Positions 34,775 to 43,651 of a stretch of 64,000 nt of DNA are shown here, one piece after another. The position numbers were made by a program, and so were the translations under genes. The notes under the pieces were generated by a model that worked only from the letters and a program-made list of their open reading frames with translations, had not been told where the DNA came from and did no database searches. Position 1 is the stretch's first letter; every line of letters begins with the position of its first letter. This DNA is from SIG603 sp964370775 (GTDB lineage Bacteria; Bacillota; Clostridia; Oscillospirales; Acutalibacteraceae), in assembly GCA_964370775.1 (NCBI GenBank), contig CAYJKT010000010.1, forward strand, positions 21,491-85,490, written 5' to 3'.

Positions 34775-36130
34775 ATGTCAACTTTATCACAAAACAAAAT
34801 GGGAACAGCGCCGATGTTCCCACTTATTATGAAAATGGCACTTCCGTCTATGTTCTCAATGCTTATACAATCGTTGTATAATATTGTAGACAGCTACTTT
34901 GTGTCACAAATCAGCACAGAGGCTATGGCTGCTGTAACTCTTGCGTTTCCTATACAAACACTTATCATAGCTTTTTCTGTTGGTACAGCAGTTGGTGCTG
35001 GCTCGTTAATATCAAGAGAATTAGGCGCTGGCAACCAAAAGACAGCAAACTTAGCAGTAACTCACGGATTAGTGTTTAATATAATAACTTGGTTATTATT
35101 TTTAGTGTTTGGCTTATTTTTTACAAGAGACTTTGTACTAGCATTTGAACAAAATGAAACTATTGTACAAATGGGTCAAGATTATTTAAGTATTGTTTCA
35201 GTTTTTTCAATATCAATATTTATCTCAATTTGTTTCGAGAAAATTTTCCAGTCTACAGGAAATATGGTTATACCTATGATAGTTCAATTATCTGGCGCAA
35301 TTATAAACATAATCCTAGACCCTATACTAATCTTTGGTTATTTTGGACTACCTGAAATGGGCGTGACTGGTGCTGCTGTTGCTACTGTAATAGGTCAGTT
35401 TATCGGTGCAATAATCGCTTTATATTTTGCGTTCTCAAAAAGATTTAAACATGAGGTAAGCATAGATATTAAAGGCTTTAAATTTAGCGCTGATATATTC
35501 AAGAGAATTTATGTTGTAGGGCTACCTACTATAGTAATGAATGCAGTAGGCACTGTGATGATTATGTGCTTAAACGGAATTTTAGCTGGGTTTTCAGCTG
35601 CTGCGTATACAGTGCTTGGGATATACTTCCGTTTAAACTCATTTGTATTCATGCCAGTTTTTGGCTTGTCTAGTGGGTTGATGCCGATAATTGGGTATAA
35701 TTATGGAGCAAAAGATAAGAGCAGAGTAGTGTCCTGTGTTAAATTTGGTTTGCTAATCGCCTTAACTATTAACACACTAGGCATGTTAGGATTTATGATT
35801 TTACCTACAGAACTTTTGAACATCTTTAATGCTGATGAAGAAATTTTAAGCATTGGTGTGCCAGCTTTAAGAATTATATCTGCAACATTCCCGTCAGCTG
35901 CTATTGTAATTGTTAGTTCAACATTCTTGCAAGCTGTTGGAAAAGGAACTTATAGTTTGTGGGCTTCTCTGCTGAGACAATTAGTTTTGATTGTGCCAGC
36001 TGCCTATGTTTTAGCAACTGTAAGCCTAAATGCTGTGTGGTTTGCGTTCCCAATAGCAGAGGTAGGCTCGTTCGTGTTGTCCACCATATTAACACTTAAA
36101 GTTTATAGAGAAAAAATAAAAACGCTTTAA
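34775..36130 (+). CDS. MATE family multidrug exporter
   Basis: 451 residues, about 12 membrane helices. It begins PMFPLIMKMALPSMFSMLIQSLYNIVDSYFV and shows the internal repeat PTIVMNAVGTVMIMCLNG, as in NorM/MepA-type exporters that swap drugs or metabolites for Na+ or H+. ATGAGGTAATT precedes the ATG. Its stop codon overlaps the stop of convergent sigE. Confidence 0.93.
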   Translation: MSTLSQNKMGTAPMFPLIMKMALPSMFSMLIQSLYNIVDSYFVSQISTEAMAAVTLAFPIQTLIIAFSVGTAVGAGSLISRELGAGNQKTANLAVTHGLVFNIITWLLFLVFGLFFTRDFVLAFEQNETIVQMGQDYLSIVSVFSISIFISICFEKIFQSTGNMVIPMIVQLSGAIINIILDPILIFGYFGLPEMGVTGAAVATVIGQFIGAIIALYFAFSKRFKHEVSIDIKGFKFSADIFKRIYVVGLPTIVMNAVGTVMIMCLNGILAGFSAAAYTVLGIYFRLNSFVFMPVFGLSSGLMPIIGYNYGAKDKSRVVSCVKFGLLIALTINTLGMLGFMILPTELLNIFNADEEILSIGVPALRIISATFPSAAIVIVSSTFLQAVGKGTYSLWASLLRQLVLIVPAAYVLATVSLNAVWFAFPIAEVGSFVLSTILTLKVYREKIKTL

Positions 36131-36837
36131 CTAACACGTTCAAGCTCTATTTTTAATCGAGAAATAATCCTTTTTTCTAGCCTTGAAATATAGGATTGAG
36201 AGATACCAAGAGCATCTGCAACTTCTTTTTGTGTATGCTCTTTTTTCTTATTTAAACCAAACCTAAGCTCCATTATATTCTTTTCTCTAGGCGCTAGTTT
36301 GTCTATCGCTAACATGAGCATAGCTTTTTCGGCTTCATATTCAACATCTTTGCTCACACTGTCAGGGTCGCTTCCCAACAAGTCGGATAACAAAAGTTCG
36401 TTGCCGTCCCAGTCTACATTCAAAGGGTCATCAATAGATATTTCATGCTTTAACTGTGAGGTTTTTCTAAGTTGCATGAGTATCTCGTTTTCGATGCATC
36501 TTGACGCATAAGTTGCAAGTTTAATGTTACGGTCAAGACTAAAAGTGTTAACGGCTTTTATCAAGCCGATAGTACCAGTTGATATTAAATCTTCTGCACT
36601 AACTCCTGGGCTTTCAAACTTTTTGGCTATGTATACAACAAGCCTAAGATTACGAGTTATTAATGGCTCTCTTGCGCCTGGTACGCCGTTTCTAATATTA
36701 TCCATAACCTGACGTTCTTCGTCTGGTGATAATGGAGGTGGTAAGGTCTCAGGTCCGTTGATATAGTGGCAGTATTCTCCACTTAAATACCTTAGAATTT
36801 GCCTCACATAGTATCTTGCCAATAGTAATATTCTCAT
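36127..36837 (-). CDS. sigE: RNA polymerase sporulation sigma factor SigE
   Basis: 236 residues from the ATG with GAAAGGAG upstream. It is made as an inactive pro-protein: the hydrophobic/basic N-terminus (RILLLARYYVRQILRYLSG) is cleaved by SpoIIGA. Sigma region 2 (VSAEDLISTGTIGLIKAVNTF) and region 4 (LPREK-like APREKNIMELRFGLN, then EVADALGISQSYISRLEKR) are clear. SigE runs early mother-cell gene expression. spoIIGA precedes it by 19 nt, the spoIIG operon. Confidence 0.95.
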   Translation of the reverse strand: MRILLLARYYVRQILRYLSGEYCHYINGPETLPPPLSPDEERQVMDNIRNGVPGAREPLITRNLRLVVYIAKKFESPGVSAEDLISTGTIGLIKAVNTFSLDRNIKLATYASRCIENEILMQLRKTSQLKHEISIDDPLNVDWDGNELLLSDLLGSDPDSVSKDVEYEAEKAMLMLAIDKLAPREKNIMELRFGLNKKKEHTQKEVADALGISQSYISRLEKRIISRLKIELERVS

Positions 36838-36856
36838 AAAAACTCCTTTCATCTAA

Positions 36857-37645
36857 TCATAATGCGTCTGGGTTTATTAAACAATTGTATGTACCTGCTG
36901 ATAATTTTCCATCATGCAGTGCTATGTATGCATTTAGCTCTTGCTTGTTTTCTTTTAGATAAATTTTAGTCGGCTTAAATGCCTTTAGTATGCCAGAACC
37001 ACCTATCGAGTTGTATGGAATAATGCGAAAGTTTTCTGTGATTTCTTCATCAGTTTCAAGTATCGCAGTTTTTTCAACCACAAGTACTGGCAAGTTAGAA
37101 AACGGTTCTTTCAAGTTATTGCCAGTGTCTATTTTGCCAAATATTTCGAGAGTTTTGTTATTTACTTCGACTACTAACTTTTTGAAATTTATAACGTCAT
37201 CATACTTACCTCTGATAGAGTGAAGTACTTTAGTTGAAAGATAAGATAGCACTGTGAATACAAAAAGTTGCAATAAAGATATTTGAAAATACGGAGTAAT
37301 GCCGACAAGAGCGATTGTACCTGTGAATTGCGATAATAGCAAAACACTGCCACTTAACAAAAAGCTAGAGAACAAAAAGCAAGCGCAAGATTTTACGATA
37401 AGTAACTTGTTACCTTTATAAAATGCTACGAAACAGATTAAACCAGATATAATAACACTTAGCAACAGGTTTAAAATTACACCGATATTAAGCAAACTGA
37501 TTAAGCTAAAACCTGCACCAATTAAAGCACCAAAAACAAGCCTATAAGTTTTTACATCAATATGTAAATAGTCTTTAACGAGCAGCAAAATAAAGTAATC
37601 GACATATAAATTAACAATGAAAAGCACATCGATATAGATAACCAT
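36857..37645 (-). CDS. spoIIGA: Sigma-E processing peptidase SpoIIGA
   Basis: 262 residues: five or so N-terminal membrane helices (YIDVLFIVNLYVDYFILLL first) followed by a cytosolic aspartic-protease-like domain with the active Asp in FGKIDTGNNLKEPF (about residue 180). It matures pro-SigE at the septum. ATG at 37645 is chosen because ATGAGGTATTTT precedes it; 37657 adds four residues. First gene of spoIIG operon. A TTTGTCTGA near 37710 resembles a degenerate Spo0A box but is unproved. Confidence 0.93.
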   Translation of the reverse strand: MVIYIDVLFIVNLYVDYFILLLVKDYLHIDVKTYRLVFGALIGAGFSLISLLNIGVILNLLLSVIISGLICFVAFYKGNKLLIVKSCACFLFSSFLLSGSVLLLSQFTGTIALVGITPYFQISLLQLFVFTVLSYLSTKVLHSIRGKYDDVINFKKLVVEVNNKTLEIFGKIDTGNNLKEPFSNLPVLVVEKTAILETDEEITENFRIIPYNSIGGSGILKAFKPTKIYLKENKQELNAYIALHDGKLSAGTYNCLINPDAL

Positions 37646-37748
37646 AAAATACCTCATTTATTATTGTTTATATTAATTATATTAAATGTAACATATATAA
37701 TATGATTATTTTGTCTGATATTGCTTAAAAAATTAAGGAGAATTAAGC

Positions 37749-38153
37749 ATGTTAAAAAGAAAAATTAATTATTACGAGACCGACAAAATGGCAGTTGTGC
37801 ATCACTCTAACTATATTAGATGGTTTGAAGAAAGCAGAATTGAGCTTATGGAAAGCATTAATTGCCCATTATCAGAACTAGAAAAACATGGTATTGTTAT
37901 ACCTGTTGTTGACGTTTATGCAAAATATTTGAAGATGACAGAGTTTGGACAAACAGTTATCGTAAAACCTATAATCACAAAATATAACGGTGCTAGGCTT
38001 GATTTTAGATACGAGATATACATTGAGGGTGACGACACGCCTTGCACAACTGGAACTTCTACACATTGTTTTGTTGACAAAGATGGTAAAGTGATTAGAT
38101 TGAGCAAAATTTTGCCAGAAATTCATGAGAAGTTCAAAAAATTATGCGAGTAA
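37749..38153 (+). CDS. Acyl-CoA thioesterase (4-hydroxybenzoyl-CoA thioesterase/YbgC type)
   Basis: 134 residues, a hot-dog fold. The signature YYETDKMAVVHHSNYIRWFEESR (first 20 residues include the catalytic Asp-equivalent and His region) is characteristic. It hydrolyses short acyl-CoA or acyl-ACP thioesters. AAGGAGAATTAAGC precedes the ATG. Divergent from spoIIGA. Confidence 0.88.
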   Translation: MLKRKINYYETDKMAVVHHSNYIRWFEESRIELMESINCPLSELEKHGIVIPVVDVYAKYLKMTEFGQTVIVKPIITKYNGARLDFRYEIYIEGDDTPCTTGTSTHCFVDKDGKVIRLSKILPEIHEKFKKLCE

Positions 38154-38219
38154 GTATTGTAAAATGTAATCGCAAAATGTTATAATAACAGAAATTATAT
38201 AAAATAAGTGAGGTCTAAT

Positions 38220-38705
38220 ATGAAAAGAGAAGATTATATATCTTGGGACGAATATTTTATGGGTGTTGCACTTTTAGCATCAAAAAGAAGTAAAGACCCT
38301 AGCACACAAGTAGGCGCGTGTATAGTAGATAGCCGAAACGTGATTATATCAACAGGTTACAACGGTTTTCCGATAGGTTGTTCAGATGACGAATTTCCTT
38401 GGGATAGAGAAGGAGAGGAGACGAAGTATCCTTTTGTTGTACATGCAGAGCTTAACGCTATACTTAATTCACATGGTAAATCGTTAGAAAACAGCAGAAT
38501 TTATGTAGCTCTTTTTCCTTGTAATGAATGTGCAAAAGCTATAATACAATCAGGCATAAAAGAGGTTTTGTATTTGAGCGATAAATATGCAGATACACCG
38601 TCCGTGATAGCTTCTAAAAAAATGCTGACATCAGCAGGCGTTAAGTTAACAAACTTAGTTCCTACTACAAACAAAATAGAGATTAATTTTGAGAACTACA
38701 ATTAA
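38220..38705 (+). CDS. dCMP deaminase family protein
   Basis: 161 residues. Zinc-site motifs VVHAELNAIL (HAE, about residue 76) and LFPCNECAKAIIQ (PCxxC) are standard for deoxycytidylate deaminases, and RSKDPSTQVGACIVD is the usual N-terminal motif. It makes dUMP for thymidylate. GTGAGGTCTAAT precedes the ATG at 38220. Its end overlaps the next gene's start by 17 nt. Confidence 0.92.
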   Translation: MKREDYISWDEYFMGVALLASKRSKDPSTQVGACIVDSRNVIISTGYNGFPIGCSDDEFPWDREGEETKYPFVVHAELNAILNSHGKSLENSRIYVALFPCNECAKAIIQSGIKEVLYLSDKYADTPSVIASKKMLTSAGVKLTNLVPTTNKIEINFENYN

Positions 38706-39780
38706 AAATGAGCTTTTAAAGCTTGTTAAAACTAAGCGATTATGGTTGCTTGTACTGCCGATTATAGGCATTGTATTAACCATTATATCTCAAAACAATG
38801 TAGAGTTTGCAGAGTTTTATGCTACTGAAATTTTTCCCATATTATCAAGAATTTTTGGTACTATCTTAGGGTATGTTCCTTTTTCTGTAGGGGAGATACT
38901 TTTGGTTTCGCTTGTGTTTTTTACACTATTTTATGTTATTTTTGCGATAATTCAAAGTGTGAAAAAGCGAAAAATAAAATACATAAAAAACTTTGTTTTA
39001 AACTATATAGCGATAGCTTCGGTAGCTTATTTCTTATTTGTAATTAATTGTGGAATAAATTATAATCGTTATAGTTTTACATATTATTACGGAATAGAAG
39101 AAGCAAGTTTTACACCAGAGCAACTAAAAGATATGTGCATAGACCTAATAAGCACTGGTGCTGAGATTAGGGTAGGTATGGCAGACGCTGATTTTGACAT
39201 TGATATTAACGAGCTATCTCACAAAACTCAAGAAGATTTTGCTGTTTTTACAGAGAATTACGGATTTGATGAAAAGATAAATAGTCCTGCTAAACCAGTT
39301 GCTTTGTCGCATTCAATGTCTTACACAAAAATAACTGGTGTATATTTTCCGTGGACTTATGAAGCAAATATAAACGCAGACATCACACCATATACCATAC
39401 CTTTTACAATGCTTCACGAATATGCTCACCAAATTGGTTTTATGAGCGAGAACGAAGCTAACTTTATTGCGTGGCTATCTGGTAAAAATAGTGATGATGA
39501 TTTAATAAAATACAGTGCGTATCTTATGGCGTCAACATACTCTATGAACTCATTATACAAGGTGGACAGAGATTTATATGTAGAGGCATATCAGTATTAT
39601 TCAGAGGAACAAAGAAAAGATTTAGACGAAAATAATGCTTACTGGGATAGCTTTGATACTCCTGTAGCTGAAACAGCAGAGAAGATAAACGATACCTATT
39701 TGAAATCAAATGGGGTAGAGGACGGCGTTGTTAGCTATGGCATGGTAACTGAGTTATTACTGTATGATTATTATAAATAG
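38689..39780 (+). CDS. DUF3810 membrane protein with HExxH motif
   Basis: 363 residues: two or three N-terminal membrane helices (WLLVLPIIGIVLTII, VGEILLVSLVFFTLFYVIF, IAIASVAYFLFVI), then a soluble domain with LHEYAHQIGF (about residue 244), a zinc-metallopeptidase-type HExxH, and a downstream Glu (NEANFIAW). DUF3810 proteins are poorly characterised. The TTG start lies inside the deaminase gene; the ribosome site is weak (AGAGATTAAT), so translation may be coupled. Confidence 0.8.
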   Translation: MRTTIKNELLKLVKTKRLWLLVLPIIGIVLTIISQNNVEFAEFYATEIFPILSRIFGTILGYVPFSVGEILLVSLVFFTLFYVIFAIIQSVKKRKIKYIKNFVLNYIAIASVAYFLFVINCGINYNRYSFTYYYGIEEASFTPEQLKDMCIDLISTGAEIRVGMADADFDIDINELSHKTQEDFAVFTENYGFDEKINSPAKPVALSHSMSYTKITGVYFPWTYEANINADITPYTIPFTMLHEYAHQIGFMSENEANFIAWLSGKNSDDDLIKYSAYLMASTYSMNSLYKVDRDLYVEAYQYYSEEQRKDLDENNAYWDSFDTPVAETAEKINDTYLKSNGVEDGVVSYGMVTELLLYDYYK

Positions 39781-39794
39781 AAAAGAGGTATAAA

Positions 39795-42278
39795 ATGAAC
39801 AGAGAATACAATTTTAATTTTGACTGGAAATTTTGCGACCATGATACCGAGGGTAAAAACTTTGACAGGTTTGCAGGCGAGAGATACAAAGAGCCTCAAT
39901 GGGTAAAGGCTGGGAACAACGGCTTAGCTATCACTAATTTTGATGACAGCAGTTGGGTTGATGTAAATTTACCACACGATTTTGTTATTGAGAGATGTGA
40001 GTTCACACCAGATGAATCTGACTCAGTAGGTGCGTTAAGAAAAGGAAAAGCATGGTACAGAAAGACTTTTAAATTACCGAATGAAGCGAAAAATAAGCGT
40101 GTGTTTATTCGTTTTGACGGTGTGTTTAGAGACAGCCAAGTTTGGTGTAACGGACACTTTATAGGTAGACATCTAGGTGGATATTTAGGTTTTACTTATG
40201 AGTTAACAGAGGTGCTAAAACAAGACGATGACAATACTATTGCTGTGTTTGCAGATGCTACTGGTTATGAGGGTTGGTGGTATGAGGGTGGCGGAATTTA
40301 CAGAGATGTGTTTTTAACTGCTACTGATAAAATCAGAGTAACAGAAAATGGCGTTTTTGTTAAACCTTTTAATATTGATACCATTAACAAGACAGCTGAC
40401 TTAGAAGTTCAGATTGAGATTGACAGCAATTATTTTACAGAGAAATCTTGTGAGTACAGCATAGAAATATTAGACGACACACAAAAATCAGTTGCTTTTT
40501 TAAGTCAAAAGTTAAACGCTTTACCACTTGCGTTAACCATTACAAAAGATATTGTTAAGCTAGAAAATGTAAAGCTATGGGATATAGAAAATCCTGTGCA
40601 GTATTCTGCAAAAGTTACCGTGGTATCAGAAAACGACAAAGACGAGTTTGTGCAAAAATTTGGTGTAAGAGAATTTGCGTACAATGCTAAAGACGGTCTT
40701 AAACTAAATGGAAAAACTATCACACTAAACGGTGTGTGTGGGCATGATGATTTAGCTGGAGTTGGTACTGCACTAAACAGAGCGACCATGGAGTACAAGA
40801 TAAAAACACTGCAATCTATGGGTTGTAATTCTTATCGTTGTTCACACAATCCACCATCACCAGTATTTTTAGATTTATGCGACGAATTAGGCTTTATTGT
40901 AATGGACGAGCACAGATTACCTGGTACATCTACTGAGTGCATTGACGATTTTAAATCGCTAATTAAAAGAGACAGAAATCATCCGTCTATAATTTTTTAT
41001 TCTATGGGCAATGAGGAAATGGGTATTCAAGATAACCAAGTAGGTATAGACATTTTCTCTAAATTCATAGCAATCGGCGAACAGCTTGATGATAGCAGAG
41101 ATTTTCTGTTTGCGATTAACTGCAATGTTGACAACATAATAACTTATTTGCATAACAACGGATATAAAAGACATATTCACGGAGTTAACTATCTAAAACC
41201 AAAAGCAGGACCTTTACAACACGAGGCTGTGACAGTTCACAATCCTGATTGTTGCTTTGTTAGCACAGAGACTAGCGGTGTTTGTTCCATTCGAGGATAT
41301 AGCAACGGACAAATAGACAGAGCTGGCGTTAGTGAATCTGGCAAAGCGTGTGGAGTTTGGTATAATAAAAAGCACGAGGGCGAGATTACTTGCTATGGAG
41401 ATTGCGGTCCGTTTTGGGGCTTAACTCCTGAGGAAGCAATGAAAGAACACGACGGCAGAACAAATTTCTTAGGTCAATACTTATGGACAGGGTTTGATTA
41501 CAGAGGAGAAGTTTTCCCTTATGCATACCCTCAAGTTATATCAAGTTTTGGTATTATAGACTTATGTGGTTTTTACAAAGACTGGGCATATTACATGAGA
41601 GCATGGTGGAATGATGAACCATTACTTCATATTTTCCCTAGCTGGAATTTACCGTTTGATGAGGGAACAGAAGTAAGCGTGTGGGCATTCAGTAATTGCG
41701 AAGAAGTAGAACTTTTTGTTAATGGTAAATCACAGGGTAGAAAAACACTGGAAAGATTATCTCATTTAGAGTGGGACACTGTGTATGAAAAAGGTGAACT
41801 TAAGGCTATTGGTTATAAAAATGGGGTAGAGGTTTTGAGCAAAACACTAGTTACTAGCGACGAAGAGCATAGTCTTGTGCTTACTGCAAACAAAACAGAA
41901 ATCACAGCTAATCATTCAGATTGTGCTGTTGTTACAGTTGAAGTAGTCGATAAAAACGGCAATTATGTTACCGATTCTACAATCGATGTAGATTTCACTA
42001 TAACAGGTGGTGCAGTAATTAAGGGTGTTGGCAACGGCGACCCTATGAGCCATGAACACGACAAACAACCTAAAAGAAAGCTGTTTGCTGGTAAAGCTAT
42101 GGTGATTGTAGAGAGTACATTTGAAAACGCTGATATAACATTAGTAGCAACTGCAAACGGTGTGAAATCTGCTGAAATTAATCTGAAATCAGTTCAAGAT
42201 TTAAGTTCTACACAATTCATTTTTGGAACAACAAGTAAAATAATTGGTAATCTTAGAGAGCGTTACATAGATTTATAA
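39795..42278 (+). CDS. Glycoside hydrolase family 2 (beta-galactosidase-like)
   Basis: 827 residues without a signal peptide, so cytosolic. Sugar-binding domain (FDWKFCDHD, VNLPHDFVIE, GKAWYRKTFKLP, FDGVFRDSQVWCNGHFIG), immunoglobulin-like domain, TIM barrel with the acid/base pair in FYSMGNEEMGI (NE, about residue 403) and a candidate nucleophile Glu in FVSTETSGVC (about 491), and C-terminal DUF4982/Ig-like domains (VSVWAFSNCEEVELFVNGKS). Exact substrate (beta-galactoside, glucuronide or other) cannot be read. AAAAGAGGTATAAA precedes the ATG. No transporter or regulator is adjacent. Confidence 0.88.
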   Translation: MNREYNFNFDWKFCDHDTEGKNFDRFAGERYKEPQWVKAGNNGLAITNFDDSSWVDVNLPHDFVIERCEFTPDESDSVGALRKGKAWYRKTFKLPNEAKNKRVFIRFDGVFRDSQVWCNGHFIGRHLGGYLGFTYELTEVLKQDDDNTIAVFADATGYEGWWYEGGGIYRDVFLTATDKIRVTENGVFVKPFNIDTINKTADLEVQIEIDSNYFTEKSCEYSIEILDDTQKSVAFLSQKLNALPLALTITKDIVKLENVKLWDIENPVQYSAKVTVVSENDKDEFVQKFGVREFAYNAKDGLKLNGKTITLNGVCGHDDLAGVGTALNRATMEYKIKTLQSMGCNSYRCSHNPPSPVFLDLCDELGFIVMDEHRLPGTSTECIDDFKSLIKRDRNHPSIIFYSMGNEEMGIQDNQVGIDIFSKFIAIGEQLDDSRDFLFAINCNVDNIITYLHNNGYKRHIHGVNYLKPKAGPLQHEAVTVHNPDCCFVSTETSGVCSIRGYSNGQIDRAGVSESGKACGVWYNKKHEGEITCYGDCGPFWGLTPEEAMKEHDGRTNFLGQYLWTGFDYRGEVFPYAYPQVISSFGIIDLCGFYKDWAYYMRAWWNDEPLLHIFPSWNLPFDEGTEVSVWAFSNCEEVELFVNGKSQGRKTLERLSHLEWDTVYEKGELKAIGYKNGVEVLSKTLVTSDEEHSLVLTANKTEITANHSDCAVVTVEVVDKNGNYVTDSTIDVDFTITGGAVIKGVGNGDPMSHEHDKQPKRKLFAGKAMVIVESTFENADITLVATANGVKSAEINLKSVQDLSSTQFIFGTTSKIIGNLRERYIDL

Positions 42279-42291
42279 TATCAATGCGAAA

Positions 42292-42323
42292 AAATGTCAC
42301 TATCAAAAGCGATAGTGACATTT
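42292..42323. terminator. Bidirectional terminator after GH2
   Basis: AAATGTCACTATC (42292-42304), loop AAAAGC, GATAGTGACATTT (42311-42323): 13 perfect base pairs between convergent genes. Confidence 0.9.
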
Positions 42324-42325
42324 AA

Positions 42326-42766
42326 TTATTTTGTTAGATAATATGCGATTAACGCAACAACGAACATTACTAAAAATCCTAATATCATAAACCCAAGAGT
42401 TTTTGAGTAACCTTTTGGCTTAATTTCTCCTAGTTTATCAAGTTTAGTGATTATTGGGTGCAACCCAAAATAATAAGTAGGTACTGTTATAAGTAAACCG
42501 ACAACGGAATGAACTTTTACAATCTCTGAACCAGTGAAGAAAATTATCGCTAACAGTGCAATAAAGATAAGTTTTGTTCCAGCTACCCAGTTCGCCATGT
42601 ATTTTGCAAATAGGTGAGAAGTTTCAACTTGTTTTGATTTTTCCCATTCTGAGAAAATCGCAACACCATTACCTTTGTTAAAAGATGGTGCAAAATATAA
42701 AATACAAACATTAAGTAATTCTAAAAAAACGAATATAGCTATAGATATATCTAAAATAATTGGCAT
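42326..42766 (-). CDS. Small four-helix membrane protein, unknown
   Basis: 146 residues with four predicted membrane helices (IAIFVFLELLNVCILYF, WVAGTKLIFIALLAIIFF, VGLLITVPTYYFG, GFMILGFLVMFVVALIAYYL). The loop between helices 1 and 2 is polar (FSEWEKSKQVETSHLF). I do not recognise the family. GGAGAAAATTG precedes the ATG at 42766. About 160 nt of AT-rich DNA without further genes separates it from the hydrolase gene. Confidence 0.65.
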   Translation of the reverse strand: MPIILDISIAIFVFLELLNVCILYFAPSFNKGNGVAIFSEWEKSKQVETSHLFAKYMANWVAGTKLIFIALLAIIFFTGSEIVKVHSVVGLLITVPTYYFGLHPIITKLDKLGEIKPKGYSKTLGFMILGFLVMFVVALIAYYLTK

Positions 42767-42925
42767 CAATTTTCTCCATTCAGTAAAATAAGTACCATAT
42801 AACCATACTCCTTTTAAAGCTAAATGTCAATAGAAAATTACAATTTAATTAATATATTTTTAATTTTATGAGCTAATATGTTAACAAAATTAATAAAATA
42901 TCTTTTATTGGATGCGGTTTATGAA

Positions 42926-43645
42926 TTATTTTAGTATATTTAAGTCGGTTAAAAAAGCTTTCATAGCTTCGACGGTAATATTTTGTTGTTCTCCAGAACT
43001 AATTGTTGCATCAGGGTCACCTGCTTGCTTACCGTAGTTACCAAATTGTGCATGGTTGCCACCGTCTATAATGTACACATTTTCTGTGTAATCAAAAAAG
43101 TTTTCTATCTCAGAGTTAAAAGTGCCATAAATAGTTAGCGAATTTTCTATAGGATAATCGCCGTAAACATACGCACCCATGACTACCAATGCATCAATAA
43201 TATCCACGTTATTTGAAGCATAATCGCTAGCCATGCTAGCACCTAGTGAGTGCCCTCCCATAATCCAAGTGTCAATATTTGGATTGTTAGCTATAATTTC
43301 ATCAGCTGCATTTATGTCAAAAAATGCTTGATTAAAAGGCATCTCTACCAAAAAGCTAGTAACACCAAGTTCAGCAGTAATTTGTTGTAATAAAGGTAGA
43401 TAGGCTATAGCCTCAACATTTGAACCTGGGTAATAGATAAACCCTAAAGTGGTTGGACTTTCTGCTTGTATAGTTGTGATATTGTCGCTAACCATTATGT
43501 TATCACTGTTTTCAAGAACTTCGATTGCGACTAGCTCGGCTTTGTAATAATTAGCTGTCCACACAAAAAATGCTACAGTAACTACTGCTAAAAATATTAC
43601 TAAACCAATTAATACTCTTTTCAATACTTTGTGGCTTTTACTCAT
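42926..43645 (-). CDS. Membrane-anchored alpha/beta hydrolase
   Basis: 239 residues. An N-terminal membrane helix (VLIGLVIFLAVVTVAFFVW) anchors an outward-facing hydrolase with the nucleophile elbow MGGHSLGAS (about residue 134) and the catalytic His region IIDGGNHAQFGNYGKQAGD, as in the Abhydrolase_5 group. Substrate unknown; carbohydrate esters are possible given the GH3 neighbour 6 nt upstream in the same operon, but that is inference from context. Confidence 0.82.
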   Translation of the reverse strand: MSKSHKVLKRVLIGLVIFLAVVTVAFFVWTANYYKAELVAIEVLENSDNIMVSDNITTIQAESPTTLGFIYYPGSNVEAIAYLPLLQQITAELGVTSFLVEMPFNQAFFDINAADEIIANNPNIDTWIMGGHSLGASMASDYASNNVDIIDALVVMGAYVYGDYPIENSLTIYGTFNSEIENFFDYTENVYIIDGGNHAQFGNYGKQAGDPDATISSGEQQNITVEAMKAFLTDLNILK

Positions 43646-43651
43646 TAAAAA

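Noticed and set aside
37700..37725. TTTGTCTGA upstream of spoIIGA as a Spo0A box
   Set aside because: Only 7 of 9 bases match and no clear -35/-10 pair with the long spacing of spoIIG promoters could be placed, so it is not listed as a feature.
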